Source: Negadavirga shengliensis
Lineage (GTDB): Bacteria; Bacteroidota; Bacteroidia; Cytophagales; Cyclobacteriaceae
Length of the DNA stretch: 64,000 bases
Assembly: GCF_042652345.1 (NCBI RefSeq)
Contig: NZ_JBHSJJ010000009.1
Location: 159,160-223,159 of the forward strand
Reading direction: 5' to 3'
The notes under the pieces: generated by a model
Seen by the model: the letters and a program-made list of their open reading frames with translations, nothing else
What the model was told of the DNA's origin: nothing
Databases searched by the model: none
Program-made: the position numbers and the translations under genes
Shown: piece by piece, positions 1 to 8,096 of the stretch
Layout of the letters: every line of letters begins with the position of its first letter
Numbering within the stretch: the first letter of the stretch is position 1

Positions 1-1653
1 CGTTAAGGCGGGAAACCTCTTTTCAAGTTCATCGAGCAGGTCCAAAAGCAACTCCCCTTTTTCCACCTTCGCTTCAAAAGTGACTTCATTGGCATATTCC
101 TTACTGAAATCATCAAACCGTTCCTCAAGGAAAGTCCTGTAGATCGCCAGAAACATTTCCTGCTCATCATCGGAAATGGCCTCATGACTGAGGTATAAAG
201 AATCAATCTCATTTTTTCTGGTCAAGATCTGTGCTTCCATGGCGGTCAATTTGGAACTGACCTCGATTTCATACAACTCCCCGCGCACAAAGCCCGCCAA
301 ATCCGCAACAAATTCCTGCTCCTCCAGCAAATAGGCCTCCAAATCTTCCAACAGCGATTCCTGGCTCCTAAAGCCGGTTTCTCTGGGAAACGGCTTTAGG
401 AGCGTATCGTCATTATAGATATAAGTGATCTCATCTACCCGGGACATATACTCAATACCGTCTTTGGTAAAATTACCCAAATCATAGTATCTGATCTGCC
501 CGCTTCTGATCAAATCCACAATTTCTGCCACTTGTTCGAGTTTTCTGACCCGGTCGTCGAAATAAGCGTGTGAAAAAGCCAATGAGTCATTTTTGTTTCT
601 GTTTAAGGACAGGGAATTCATCTCACTGAAACGGACCACAGTGTCCCTTAGCTGGTCAAAAAGTATGGGGATTTGCACCAAACGCTCCTGATCTTCCTTA
701 GAAAATTCAAATTCAAACCGCTTGGTATAAAAAGGGTAAACCAAAATCTCACCCCCCTCCCCAATCGCCTCGTCAAAGCGCAGCAAATTTTTTATAAAGC
801 CTTCCATGAATGCGTTCCCATCCATTTGGATCTGCTGCTGAAGCGCCCTGCTCCTGTAGCCGTCATTGAAATCCACTCCAAACTTACCTTCGGCCACCTG
901 GAAACCTTCATTCACACCGTCATTCACCTTGTTCAGTTTATCAATCGTAGAAAAATAAATCGCTTCATCTAATTTTTGGCCCGTTTCCAGGTTCCTTCGG
1001 GTAATACCCAACAGAAAACCGTTTTCATAATTGCGGACTTCAGATATTAACACAGAATCTACCAGATAAACCAAGGACCACTCGCCATGCATCAATCCGG
1101 TTTTATTGATTCTCCCTCTGATAAACTGGGTGTAATTACCCGAAAAATTACGGTAGTGCAGGTTATCCACTATGTAGCCATTGGTAAACCTGATCTTTTC
1201 GGCCCTGGCTTTTGGCTGGACTTTATTTTCGGCAAAAATATTTTCGATATAATCCCAAGTCCCGTCCCGTTGACCTTCTTTATAACTTGCCCTGATCTCC
1301 ACTTCCTCACTTTCTAAGGTGGATTGGACCTTGAAATCCACCACATCCTCTAAATGCACTTTATGTCTTTCCCGATCAAATAACCAATTTCCATTCTTCA
1401 GATTATTTTTGTAGCTTCCTCTTGCCTGAAATTTTGTCAGCAAGGTCTGGTCCAAGGAATCAATTTCTTTGTGGTCAAACCTGAAAAAACCATCCAGAAT
1501 AATGTTGCCGTCAATACCCTCTTTAAACTCAAAGGTTGCCGTTCCCGTTTTTCCCTTAAATTCATACTCTCCTTCATACACGGTCTCAGATTGACCAAAA
1601 ATGAACCCGCATCGTAAAAAAATCACAATCAGCAATAGAATATGTTTTCGCAT
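1..1653 (-). CDS. Secreted protein with NGxW (YwqK/MORN-like) repeats, 3' end outside window
   Basis: An open frame of 551 codons runs from an ATG at 1653 to the left edge without a stop, so the C-terminus lies outside the window. Residues 1-21 form a signal peptide (hydrophobic LLLIVIF stretch, ending FGQS). Residues about 80-220 contain spaced short motifs, KNGNWLFD, RDGTWDY and MHGEWSL, of the kind seen in YwqK/MORN-like repeats, each following a beta-rich segment. The rest is charged and probably helical, with no enzyme motif I recognise. It is probably periplasmic or outer-membrane associated. It is the last readable gene on the minus strand upstream of the decarboxylase and has its own start region (1654-1816, AT-rich). 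Function unknown; the repeats only suggest a structural or binding role. Confidence 0.72.
   Translation of the reverse strand, partial: MRKHILLLIVIFLRCGFIFGQSETVYEGEYEFKGKTGTATFEFKEGIDGNIILDGFFRFDHKEIDSLDQTLLTKFQARGSYKNNLKNGNWLFDRERHKVHLEDVVDFKVQSTLESEEVEIRASYKEGQRDGTWDYIENIFAENKVQPKARAEKIRFTNGYIVDNLHYRNFSGNYTQFIRGRINKTGLMHGEWSLVYLVDSVLISEVRNYENGFLLGITRRNLETGQKLDEAIYFSTIDKLNKVNDGVNEGFQVAEGKFGVDFNDGYRSRALQQQIQMDGNAFMEGFIKNLLRFDEAIGEGGEILVYPFYTKRFEFEFSKEDQERLVQIPILFDQLRDTVVRFSEMNSLSLNRNKNDSLAFSHAYFDDRVRKLEQVAEIVDLIRSGQIRYYDLGNFTKDGIEYMSRVDEITYIYNDDTLLKPFPRETGFRSQESLLEDLEAYLLEEQEFVADLAGFVRGELYEIEVSSKLTAMEAQILTRKNEIDSLYLSHEAISDDEQEMFLAIYRTFLEERFDDFSKEYANEVTFEAKVEKGELLLDLLDELEKRFPALT
364..403. repeat. 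13-bp perfect inverted repeat inside the first gene
   Basis: GCTCCTAAAGCCG (364-376) and its exact reverse complement (391-403) flank a 14-nt loop whose ends (TTTC/GAAA) can extend the stem. It lies in frame within the coding sequence of the NGxW-repeat protein, so the palindrome is translated. It resembles an inserted palindromic unit more than ordinary coding sequence. Confidence 0.7.
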
Positions 1654-1816
1654 AAAACGCTCTGTTAATATAATCACCTGCAACTAATGTAGATTTGGTT
1701 CTACTTAAATAACTGATTTTAACAAAAAAAGGTTAACTTGATGAATGACAAGTGATTACAAACATCCCATCAAATTACCTCTTAAATTTTCCATTTCTTT
1801 TATGACAAAAAGCAAA

Positions 1817-1842
1817 TAAAAAAGGGGACTAGATCCCCATTT
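1817..1842 (-). terminator. Rho-independent terminator of the decarboxylase gene
   Basis: On the minus strand GGGGA, five loop bases and TCCCC are followed by a run of T. It lies about 20 bp beyond the stop codon of the minus-strand decarboxylase gene. Confidence 0.7.
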
Positions 1843-1859
1843 TAATATTCCTGCCGCAA

Positions 1860-3248
1860 TCAATACCCAAGTGTCTTCATCATGCTTTCACTGTTCTGCT
1901 CAGGGGCAAACAGCCTGTGGGTAACCTCGCCATCCTTATCCCTGTCAATGATCACGTGTTTGGGAGCCGGAATCAAGCAATGTTGAATACCTCCGTATCC
2001 CCCCAACGATTCCTGATAAGCTCCAGTATGAAAAAAACCTATAAATTGCTTTTTGCCATTTTGGATTTTCGGCAAATAAATGTTGAACTGATGGGCTTCT
2101 GAATTGTAATAATCCATGCTGTCACAGGTGAGTCCGCCCAGTGAAATATTATGGTATTCCTCATTCCAATTGTTGATAGCCAACATGATATATTTCTGAT
2201 TCAGGCCCCAACTATCCGGCAACTGAGTAATAAATGACCCATCAATCATGTACCAAAGTTCTTTGTCATTCTGAAGCTTTTCGTCCAGAATGGAATATAG
2301 CACTGCCCCGCTTTCCCCTACCGTGTAGCTGCCAAACTCTGTGAATATGTGAGGTTCAGCGGTGTTGTTCTTTGCACACATCCATTTGATGTTCTTAACA
2401 ATCTGGTCCGCCATGTACTGATAATCATAATCAAAAAACACATTGGTTTTAATCGGCCAGCCTCCCCCTACATCCATGGTGTCCAACTCAGGGGCTATTT
2501 TTTTCAGTTCAACATATTTTTGTATAAACCGGGTAAGTTCCGACCAGTAATAAGCGGTATCCCTGATGCCTGAATTGATGAAAAAATGAAGCATTTTTAA
2601 GCTTACATTGGGATTGTTTTTGATTTTCTCCTCATACAGCTTGATAATATCCCCGTACCTTACCCCCAACCGGGAAGTATAAAATCCAAAAGTAGGTTCC
2701 TCATCGGCTGCTATCCTGATCCCCACCTTGAAGGGTACTTTGACGTGCTCGAGGTAATAATCGATTTCAGACAGGTTATCCAACACCGGAATACAATTGA
2801 CAAAACCGTCATTGAGCAATTCTGAAATGTATTGCTTATACAGTTCCCTTTTGAACCCGTTGCAAACAATATAGATCTCTTTATCTACCTTCCCTTTTTC
2901 ATAAAGACTCCTGATCAAAGGGATATCAAAGGTAGAACTGGTTTCTATATGCACCCCGTTTTTCAAGGCTTCGTCCAGCACAAAACTGAAATGGGATGAC
3001 TTGGTACAGTAACAGTAAGTATAATCGCCCTTATAATCATGTGCCTGAATGGCATTGTTGAAGTAGGTCTTCGCGTTTTGGATGTTTTCGGAGATTTTAG
3101 GCAGATAGGTTAACTTCAGCGGTGTGCCATAGGTTTGGATGATATCCATAAGGTTCACACCGTTAAAGTGGAGTTCATCATTTTCAACCTCGAATTCTTT
3201 GGTGGGAAAATCAAAAGTCTGTTTGATCAGATCGATGTATTTGTTCAT
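1860..3248 (-). CDS. speA: Arginine decarboxylase family (PLP fold type III)
   Basis: A 462-residue protein of the alanine-racemase-fold (type III) PLP decarboxylases that Bacteroidota use as biosynthetic arginine decarboxylase, making agmatine for polyamines. Visible features: the PLP-binding lysine in YCTKSSHF (K83), a LHFFINSGI segment matching the FHxGS region, the phosphate-binding glycine stretch DVGGGWP, TEFGSYTVG, and the catalytic CDS motif in GLTCDSMD near residue 375 of the C-terminal beta domain. Length fits the short Bacteroidota form, not the 630-residue E. coli SpeA. It is monocistronic, with a terminator 20 bp downstream. Diaminopimelate or carboxynorspermidine decarboxylase activity cannot be excluded from sequence, so the symbol is by family only. 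Confidence 0.8.
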   Translation of the reverse strand: MNKYIDLIKQTFDFPTKEFEVENDELHFNGVNLMDIIQTYGTPLKLTYLPKISENIQNAKTYFNNAIQAHDYKGDYTYCYCTKSSHFSFVLDEALKNGVHIETSSTFDIPLIRSLYEKGKVDKEIYIVCNGFKRELYKQYISELLNDGFVNCIPVLDNLSEIDYYLEHVKVPFKVGIRIAADEEPTFGFYTSRLGVRYGDIIKLYEEKIKNNPNVSLKMLHFFINSGIRDTAYYWSELTRFIQKYVELKKIAPELDTMDVGGGWPIKTNVFFDYDYQYMADQIVKNIKWMCAKNNTAEPHIFTEFGSYTVGESGAVLYSILDEKLQNDKELWYMIDGSFITQLPDSWGLNQKYIMLAINNWNEEYHNISLGGLTCDSMDYYNSEAHQFNIYLPKIQNGKKQFIGFFHTGAYQESLGGYGGIQHCLIPAPKHVIIDRDKDGEVTHRLFAPEQNSESMMKTLGY

Positions 3249-3405
3249 TTACCTATTGGTAGTCCGTTGATGGTTTGAAACACCAAAATTTGCACGAATT
3301 CTTGAAAAATCAAACCGATTCCCTGTCTAATCTGGGGCAAATATTAAAAAATTGGTATTAAGGACTTTAATCTTTAGGAGAATAGGGGAAATAAAACCGA
3401 ATCCC

Positions 3406-3413
3406 TAAATTTG
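3406..3413 (+). promoter_or_regulatory. Bacteroidota -7 box (TAAATTTG)
   Basis: TAAATTTG matches the Bacteroidota primary-sigma -7 consensus TAnnTTTG and lies 37 bp before the ATG of the small lipoprotein gene. No clear -33 TTG at the expected spacing. Confidence 0.45.
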
Positions 3414-3449
3414 CGATTCTTAAAGTCGTCCCCTTAAACTAAAACGTCA

Positions 3450-3839
3450 ATGCGCCTCCTGTTTCCGTCTACCCTCTTTTGTATGGTCATCCTTACTTTT
3501 ACCCTATCATGTGCTTCCCGGCTGGATGCGGGCAGCGTTGATCTGGACAATTGGAAAAAAGACAGAAACGGCTGCGAAGGGCTAAGGATCAAGGACCTTG
3601 ATGAAATCCGGCGTATCAAAAACACCTTTCTGGCCCGAACCAACCAGGAAATCATCACCACTTTTGGGCGGCCCGACAGGGTAGAACTCGCAGATAAAAG
3701 TCAGAGTTTTTTCATCTATTTTCTGGAACCCTCAGACCGCTGCGCTGCAGAAAGCAAAAAAGAACCTTTAAAGGTTCTTTTCCGGCTTAATGCCATCAAC
3801 AAGGTCAGCGAAGTATCGGTCACCCATCTTAATCCATAA
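3450..3839 (+). CDS. Small putative lipoprotein, BamE/SmpA-like fold possible
   Basis: A 129-residue protein with a lipoprotein signal peptide: hydrophobic stretch then LTFTLSC, putting the lipidated cysteine near residue 21. The mature part has a helix-rich N-terminus, then TFGRPDRVE followed by two predicted beta strands (FFIYFLEP, VLFRLNAI). This order (FGxP turn followed by strands) resembles the small SmpA/BamE-like lipoprotein fold, but the similarity is weak. Probably anchored in a membrane facing the periplasm. It is convergent with the ROK kinase gene and their 3' ends overlap by 11 bp. A -7 box lies 37 bp upstream. Specific function unknown. Confidence 0.65.
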   Translation: MRLLFPSTLFCMVILTFTLSCASRLDAGSVDLDNWKKDRNGCEGLRIKDLDEIRRIKNTFLARTNQEIITTFGRPDRVELADKSQSFFIYFLEPSDRCAAESKKEPLKVLFRLNAINKVSEVSVTHLNP

Positions 3840-4752
3840 AACAGAGGGCAGCCGCACCCAATATCCCTGCGTTGTTTTCCAAAGTTGCCCGGTTCATCTT
3901 TAAATCTTTCAGGTAGTAGGGGGTCAGGTACTGGTTGATGGTTTTTTCCATTGATGGCTGGATAAATGGAAGCCCCGCCGAAATTCCGCCTCCAAAATAA
4001 ATCTCCGTCACATCCAGAATACGTATGGTGGACACAATAGCTTCGCCCAATATTTCGCCCACCTCTGAAAATACTTCCAGGGCTATTTTATTGTTGCTTT
4101 TTGCCGCTCCCACCAACAGATGCATCCCCAACTCTTCTCCTTTCAATTCCCCCAGTTCTTCGGGGTATTTTTCCATCATGCGTTTAGTAATATTCAATAT
4201 ACCATTCCTTCCGATCAGGGGCTCCAGTCTGCTGTTGCCCCGGGAGAGCATGTGTCCCATTTCCATGGCATTGCCCCTCACTCCCTTAAACACCTCTCTC
4301 TCCATGATCAGCGCACTTCCTATTCCCGTTCCCAAAGTAATAAAAAGATAGCTCCCTGATGTCTCACTATGCCCGAAATGCAATTCACCCACCGCCGCGG
4401 CACTGGCATCATTTTCCAGATGAAAGTCGACCTGGGGATATTTCAGCAACAGGCCTTCTTTTAAATTAAAGCCGTTGAGTTCCGGTATAGCAGGTATCTC
4501 CAGAGTGGTGGTCCTGTCTTTGCTGACCAATCCCGGCAATCCTATCCCTACTTTTCTAACTTCCGGATGTTTCTGAAGAAATTTGCCCACCGCTTCCACA
4601 AAGGCCAAATTGAACCCTTGGCTACTGCCTCTGAGCACTCCTGTATCCTCCTTGGAAAAATCCAGTATCTCACCTTTGGGATTGACCAAGCCTACTTTTA
4701 CATAAGTACCTCCTACATCTATTCCCAAAAAATTCTCCAATTGATTATTCAT
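3829..4752 (-). CDS. ROK-family sugar kinase
   Basis: A 307-residue protein with the ASKHA/ROK fold. The N-terminal phosphate-binding motif GIDVGGTYVKVGL is at residues 9-21. The mid-protein signature ENDASAAAVGE contains the catalytic Asp, followed by the second phosphate loop FITLGTGIGSALI and the adenosine motif FGGGISAG near residue 255. It likely phosphorylates glucose or a related hexose with ATP or polyphosphate in the cytoplasm. Oddity: after the EMGH histidine the usual zinc-binding CxCGxxGC cluster is missing; the region reads SRGNSRLEPLIGRNG. This is a divergent ROK branch, so the substrate should not be taken for granted. Monocistronic; 3' end overlaps the convergent lipoprotein gene. 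Confidence 0.85.
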   Translation of the reverse strand: MNNQLENFLGIDVGGTYVKVGLVNPKGEILDFSKEDTGVLRGSSQGFNLAFVEAVGKFLQKHPEVRKVGIGLPGLVSKDRTTTLEIPAIPELNGFNLKEGLLLKYPQVDFHLENDASAAAVGELHFGHSETSGSYLFITLGTGIGSALIMEREVFKGVRGNAMEMGHMLSRGNSRLEPLIGRNGILNITKRMMEKYPEELGELKGEELGMHLLVGAAKSNNKIALEVFSEVGEILGEAIVSTIRILDVTEIYFGGGISAGLPFIQPSMEKTINQYLTPYYLKDLKMNRATLENNAGILGAAALCFMD

Positions 4753-5044
4753 GATAATTAGTTGCTAGATTGAATGCGCTAAAATAGTAAAGAGTTTATA
4801 TACCTACATAAAATACCGCCAAAAGTCTTTGTTATTATTTCAAAGGTGATCCAAAAAACAACGATTCATAGGCGCCGGCTCACAGCATATGTTGTAGTTA
4901 AAATCGGTGGTAAAAACATGATTATATCATATTCAATTATTAGTTATAACCATAATATTTATCTTAAATAGTAAAAATACCAGTATTTATTTTTACTTTT
5001 TGATTTAAATAGCTATATTTTAACCAACTTAAACCCACAGTAAC

Positions 5045-5404
5045 ATGAAAATGCATCCCAATGAGCTGTTCTTTTACTACAATCCTGAGCATGATGTAGA
5101 TAAGAAAATGAGGGCATACACACGTTCCATTTCGAAATATGTCAATGAAATCAATATCCAAAAAGAGCGGATCACAACCACAGGTTGGCGGATTATTCTG
5201 GATAAATTAAACCTAAGACCCAAAGATCTTCTTAACAGGGCCCATCCGGATTATCAGCATCACATTGCTCACAAAACCTGGGATGATGAAAGCTGGCTCC
5301 ATATCCTCGTGAATTTTCCGCACCTGATCAAAGCTCCCATTGCCATCAAACGGGAAAAGGCGGTATTCTGCAATAAGCCTTCTGAAATTTTAAAACTTAG
5401 ATGA
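5045..5404 (+). CDS. ArsC-like thioredoxin-fold protein lacking the catalytic cysteine
   Basis: A 119-residue protein. The C-terminal half follows the ArsC/Spx family pattern: LRPKDLLNRAHP, then WLHILVNFPHLIKAPIAI and KREKAVFCNKPSEILKL, the usual 'pending substrate arm' and cis-Pro strand. The N-terminal loop, NPxCxxS in arsenate reductases, reads YYNPEHDVDKKMRAY here, so the reactive Cys is replaced and arsenate reduction by the normal mechanism is unlikely. It may be a Spx-like regulatory or redox-inert relative. Single gene between AT-rich spacers; a long stem-loop follows. Confidence 0.7.
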   Translation: MKMHPNELFFYYNPEHDVDKKMRAYTRSISKYVNEINIQKERITTTGWRIILDKLNLRPKDLLNRAHPDYQHHIAHKTWDDESWLHILVNFPHLIKAPIAIKREKAVFCNKPSEILKLR

Positions 5405-5430
5405 TTCAACGAAAAATAAACCGGGGATTG

Positions 5431-5463
5431 ATCAGGGTAAAATTCGGTGATTTTACCCCTGAT
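5431..5463. terminator. Long stem-loop between convergent genes
   Basis: ATCAGGGTAAAAT and ATTTTACCCCTGAT form a near-perfect hairpin with a six-base loop between two convergent genes. There is no T-tract, so it is terminator-like (possibly bidirectional) rather than a textbook terminator. Confidence 0.5.
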
Positions 5464-5478
5464 GGTGCATGAGGTATA

Positions 5479-6306
5479 TTAAAGCAGCGCTATCCCCTTG
5501 TCGGTAATATTAATGATTTTTTTCTTATAAAGCTGGCCTATAGATTGTTTAAAATGCTTTTTGCTCATCCCCAATATCCTTTGGATTTCATCTGAAGGCG
5601 TTTTGTCGTGTAGGGGAAGAAATCCATCTTTGCGAAGCTTCTCCAGAATCCTCTCCGCTCCTTCTTCATATTTTTGCCTTCCAATTGGGGTCAGTTGCAA
5701 ATCCAACTTACCGTCATCCCTCACTTTTTTAATAAAAGCCCTGACTTTTTTACCCAGCTGAAGAGGTTCAAACACCTCATTTTGATATAACAACCCTTCA
5801 AAACGGCCTTCTATCAATACTTTATATCCCAAATCGGTTTTTTCAAATACCAGCGCTGCCACCTCCTGGCCGGTTTCAAATCCTCTGGTATCCGTATAGA
5901 TAAAATCCTTGTACTTGGTGACGCCTATGAGTCTGTCGGTACGATGGTCCAAGCATACCCTGACCAGGTGTTTTTCCTCTTTAAAAACGGGTCTGGCCAT
6001 TTCTGCCTTTGGGACAAAAAGGTCTTTGCTCAATCCCCAGTCCACAAACGCCCCAAAACGGGTTACTTCTTTGACCTCCATCACCGCAAACTCGTCCAAG
6101 AGGGCAATGGGCCTTTCCGTAACCGCCACAGGCCTGTCCTCACTGTCCGTATACACAAAAACCTCCATTAAATCACCCTCCTTCTCATTTCCCTGCAAAT
6201 AACGTTTGGGCAGTAAAACCTCTCCTTCCTCACTCAGTTCCAGATAAGCCCCATGCTCGGTAAATCGGCTGATGGGTAACTTGGATATAATGCCTAGCTC
6301 TATCAT
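5479..6306 (-). CDS. cvfB: CvfB-type S1 RNA-binding protein
   Basis: A 275-residue protein matching the CvfB/YitL architecture: consecutive S1-like OB domains followed by a winged-helix C-terminus. The segment VMEVKEVTRFGAFVDWGL with LFVP is a classical S1 strand pair, near residues 75-95. A further OB copy follows (FETGQEVAALVFEKT, YKVLIEGRFEGLLY). The C-terminal 60 residues (SDEIQRILGMSKKHFKQSIG, then LYKKKIINITDKGI) are the wHTH. Family members bind RNA and affect translation or virulence-factor expression in firmicutes; in Bacteroidota the role is not established. The start at 6306 is followed by a conserved-looking MIELG. Monocistronic. Confidence 0.82.
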   Translation of the reverse strand: MIELGIISKLPISRFTEHGAYLELSEEGEVLLPKRYLQGNEKEGDLMEVFVYTDSEDRPVAVTERPIALLDEFAVMEVKEVTRFGAFVDWGLSKDLFVPKAEMARPVFKEEKHLVRVCLDHRTDRLIGVTKYKDFIYTDTRGFETGQEVAALVFEKTDLGYKVLIEGRFEGLLYQNEVFEPLQLGKKVRAFIKKVRDDGKLDLQLTPIGRQKYEEGAERILEKLRKDGFLPLHDKTPSDEIQRILGMSKKHFKQSIGQLYKKKIINITDKGIALL

Positions 6307-6374
6307 TGTTCGAAAACTTTATTCGGGCCGGAGCCCCCTTCCCTCACAAAAGCACCGTCTGCTGCTTTTTCCAA

Positions 6375-6382
6375 CAAAGGTA
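6375..6382 (-). promoter_or_regulatory. Bacteroidota -7 box (TACCTTTG) upstream of cvfB
   Basis: On the minus strand TACCTTTG matches TAnnTTTG and lies about 70 bp before the cvfB start. No convincing -33 element. Confidence 0.4.
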
Positions 6383-6580
6383 CACAAATTCCCAGGTTTG
6401 GGCCAGATTTATTGAAAAGACAAAAAGGAACCGGCCAAAAACAGGTTTTGGTCAATATCATTAACGGAAGGATGCTGAATCAATTAAAGGCTTATGTCAA
6501 CTGTTCACTTTTTTTTAAACTGAAATCCGATTCTTAAAGAAATTGTCTTTCTTTGTGTTAAATTGGAATCCTCCTACCCT

Positions 6581-8014
6581 ATGGAAGAAATCGTAAGAAA
6601 TGTAAACGATATTGTTTGGAGCAACGCACTTATTGTCCTCTGCTTAGGCGCCGGTATTTATTTTTCCATCACCACCCGTTTTCTGCAACTGCGATATTTC
6701 GGAGAAATGGTCAGGCTGCTGTTTGGAGGCAAAGCTTCTGACAAAGGCGTGACGTCCTTTCAGGCATTTGCCATTGCCATTTCGGGCAGGGTCGGCACCG
6801 GGAATATTGCCGGAGTGGCCACAGCCATTGCCATGGGGGGGCCGGGTGCGGTTTTCTGGATGTGGGTGATTGCTTTTCTGGGTTCAGCTTCAGCATTTGT
6901 GGAAGCTACCTTAGGTCAGATGTTCAAGGAAATCAAAGGGGGACAATACCGCGGAGGCCCCGCCTTCTATATTGAAAAAGGGCTGGGAATGAGAGGGTAT
7001 GCCATGCTTTTTGCTTTTACCACGATATTGAGCACAGCGTTTTTTCTTCCGGGCGTCCAAAGCAATAGCATCGCGCTGAGCATGCAAAATGCTTTTGCGG
7101 TACCTGTTTGGGTCAGCGGACTTGTCATCTGTGTTTTCCTGGCCCTTATTATTTTCGGTGGGGTGAAACGCATCGGAAAAGTGGCAGAAATCGTGGTTCC
7201 TTTTATGGCCGGGGCTTATATTCTTATGGCCATATTCATCATGGTATTGAACATCACGGAAATACCCCGAATCATCTTTCTGATCATTTCATCGGCCTTT
7301 AATTTAGACGCCACATTCGCGGGAGTATTTGGATTGGCAATTTCCTGGGGAATAAAAAGAGGAATTTACAGCAACGAGGCAGGCCAGGGTACCGCTCCCC
7401 ACGCAGCGGCTGCCGCTGAGGTCAGCCATCCTGCCAAACAGGGACTTGTCCAGGCATTTTCGGTCTATGTGGATACCCTATTTATCTGCACCGCCACTGC
7501 ATTTATGATCCTTTTTACCGGTCAATATAACGTCGTCGATCCGGAAGGAGGGTTTATTGTTGAAAACCTACCCGGTGTTTCTTTTGGACCGGAATTCACC
7601 CAAAACGCCATCAGTGTGCACTTTCCCACCCTCGGCGCCGGGTTTGTAGCCATATCACTTATGTTTTTTGCTTTTACAACCATTATGGCCTATTACTACA
7701 TTGCAGAAACCAACCTCAGTTACCTGCAAAAAGACAACAAACGAAAATGGCCCATCAACTCCCTGAGGATACTGCTTTTGGTCGCTACTTTTTATGGAAC
7801 TATCCGAACTGCTGAACTTGCCTGGATATTGGGGGACATCGGTGTCGGCATGATGGCCTGGCTCAATGTCATTGCCATCATTATGCTCAGAAAACCTGCC
7901 CTTAAGGCTCTAAAAGACTATATAGCACAAAAAGAAGAGGGCATGGATCCGCAGTTCGGATCAGATACCCTGGGGGTTAAAAACACCGAAGAGTGGGACA
8001 AAATAGAGGCCTGA
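6581..8014 (+). CDS. Alanine/glycine:cation symporter (AGCS family)
   Basis: A 477-residue inner-membrane transporter of the AGCS (DagA/AlsT) family, moving alanine or glycine with Na+ or H+. Family hallmarks: GRVGTGNIAGVATA and GGPGAVFWMW near residues 75-105, and the substrate-site region SNEAGQGTAPHAAAAAEV near residues 265-282. About ten hydrophobic helices are visible, with a charged C-terminal tail. I start at ATG 6581 (MEEIVRNVND): the frame can be extended to a TTG at 6563, but the ATG fits the family N-terminus better. Same strand as the acyl-CoA dehydrogenase gene 82 bp downstream. Confidence 0.9.
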   Translation: MEEIVRNVNDIVWSNALIVLCLGAGIYFSITTRFLQLRYFGEMVRLLFGGKASDKGVTSFQAFAIAISGRVGTGNIAGVATAIAMGGPGAVFWMWVIAFLGSASAFVEATLGQMFKEIKGGQYRGGPAFYIEKGLGMRGYAMLFAFTTILSTAFFLPGVQSNSIALSMQNAFAVPVWVSGLVICVFLALIIFGGVKRIGKVAEIVVPFMAGAYILMAIFIMVLNITEIPRIIFLIISSAFNLDATFAGVFGLAISWGIKRGIYSNEAGQGTAPHAAAAAEVSHPAKQGLVQAFSVYVDTLFICTATAFMILFTGQYNVVDPEGGFIVENLPGVSFGPEFTQNAISVHFPTLGAGFVAISLMFFAFTTIMAYYYIAETNLSYLQKDNKRKWPINSLRILLLVATFYGTIRTAELAWILGDIGVGMMAWLNVIAIIMLRKPALKALKDYIAQKEEGMDPQFGSDTLGVKNTEEWDKIEA

Positions 8015-8096
8015 TAAATCTGGATCAATTTTTGGATGGCGCATAAAATGATTAACTTATCCGCGTGATAACAACCATAAACCTGATCCGCAACCC

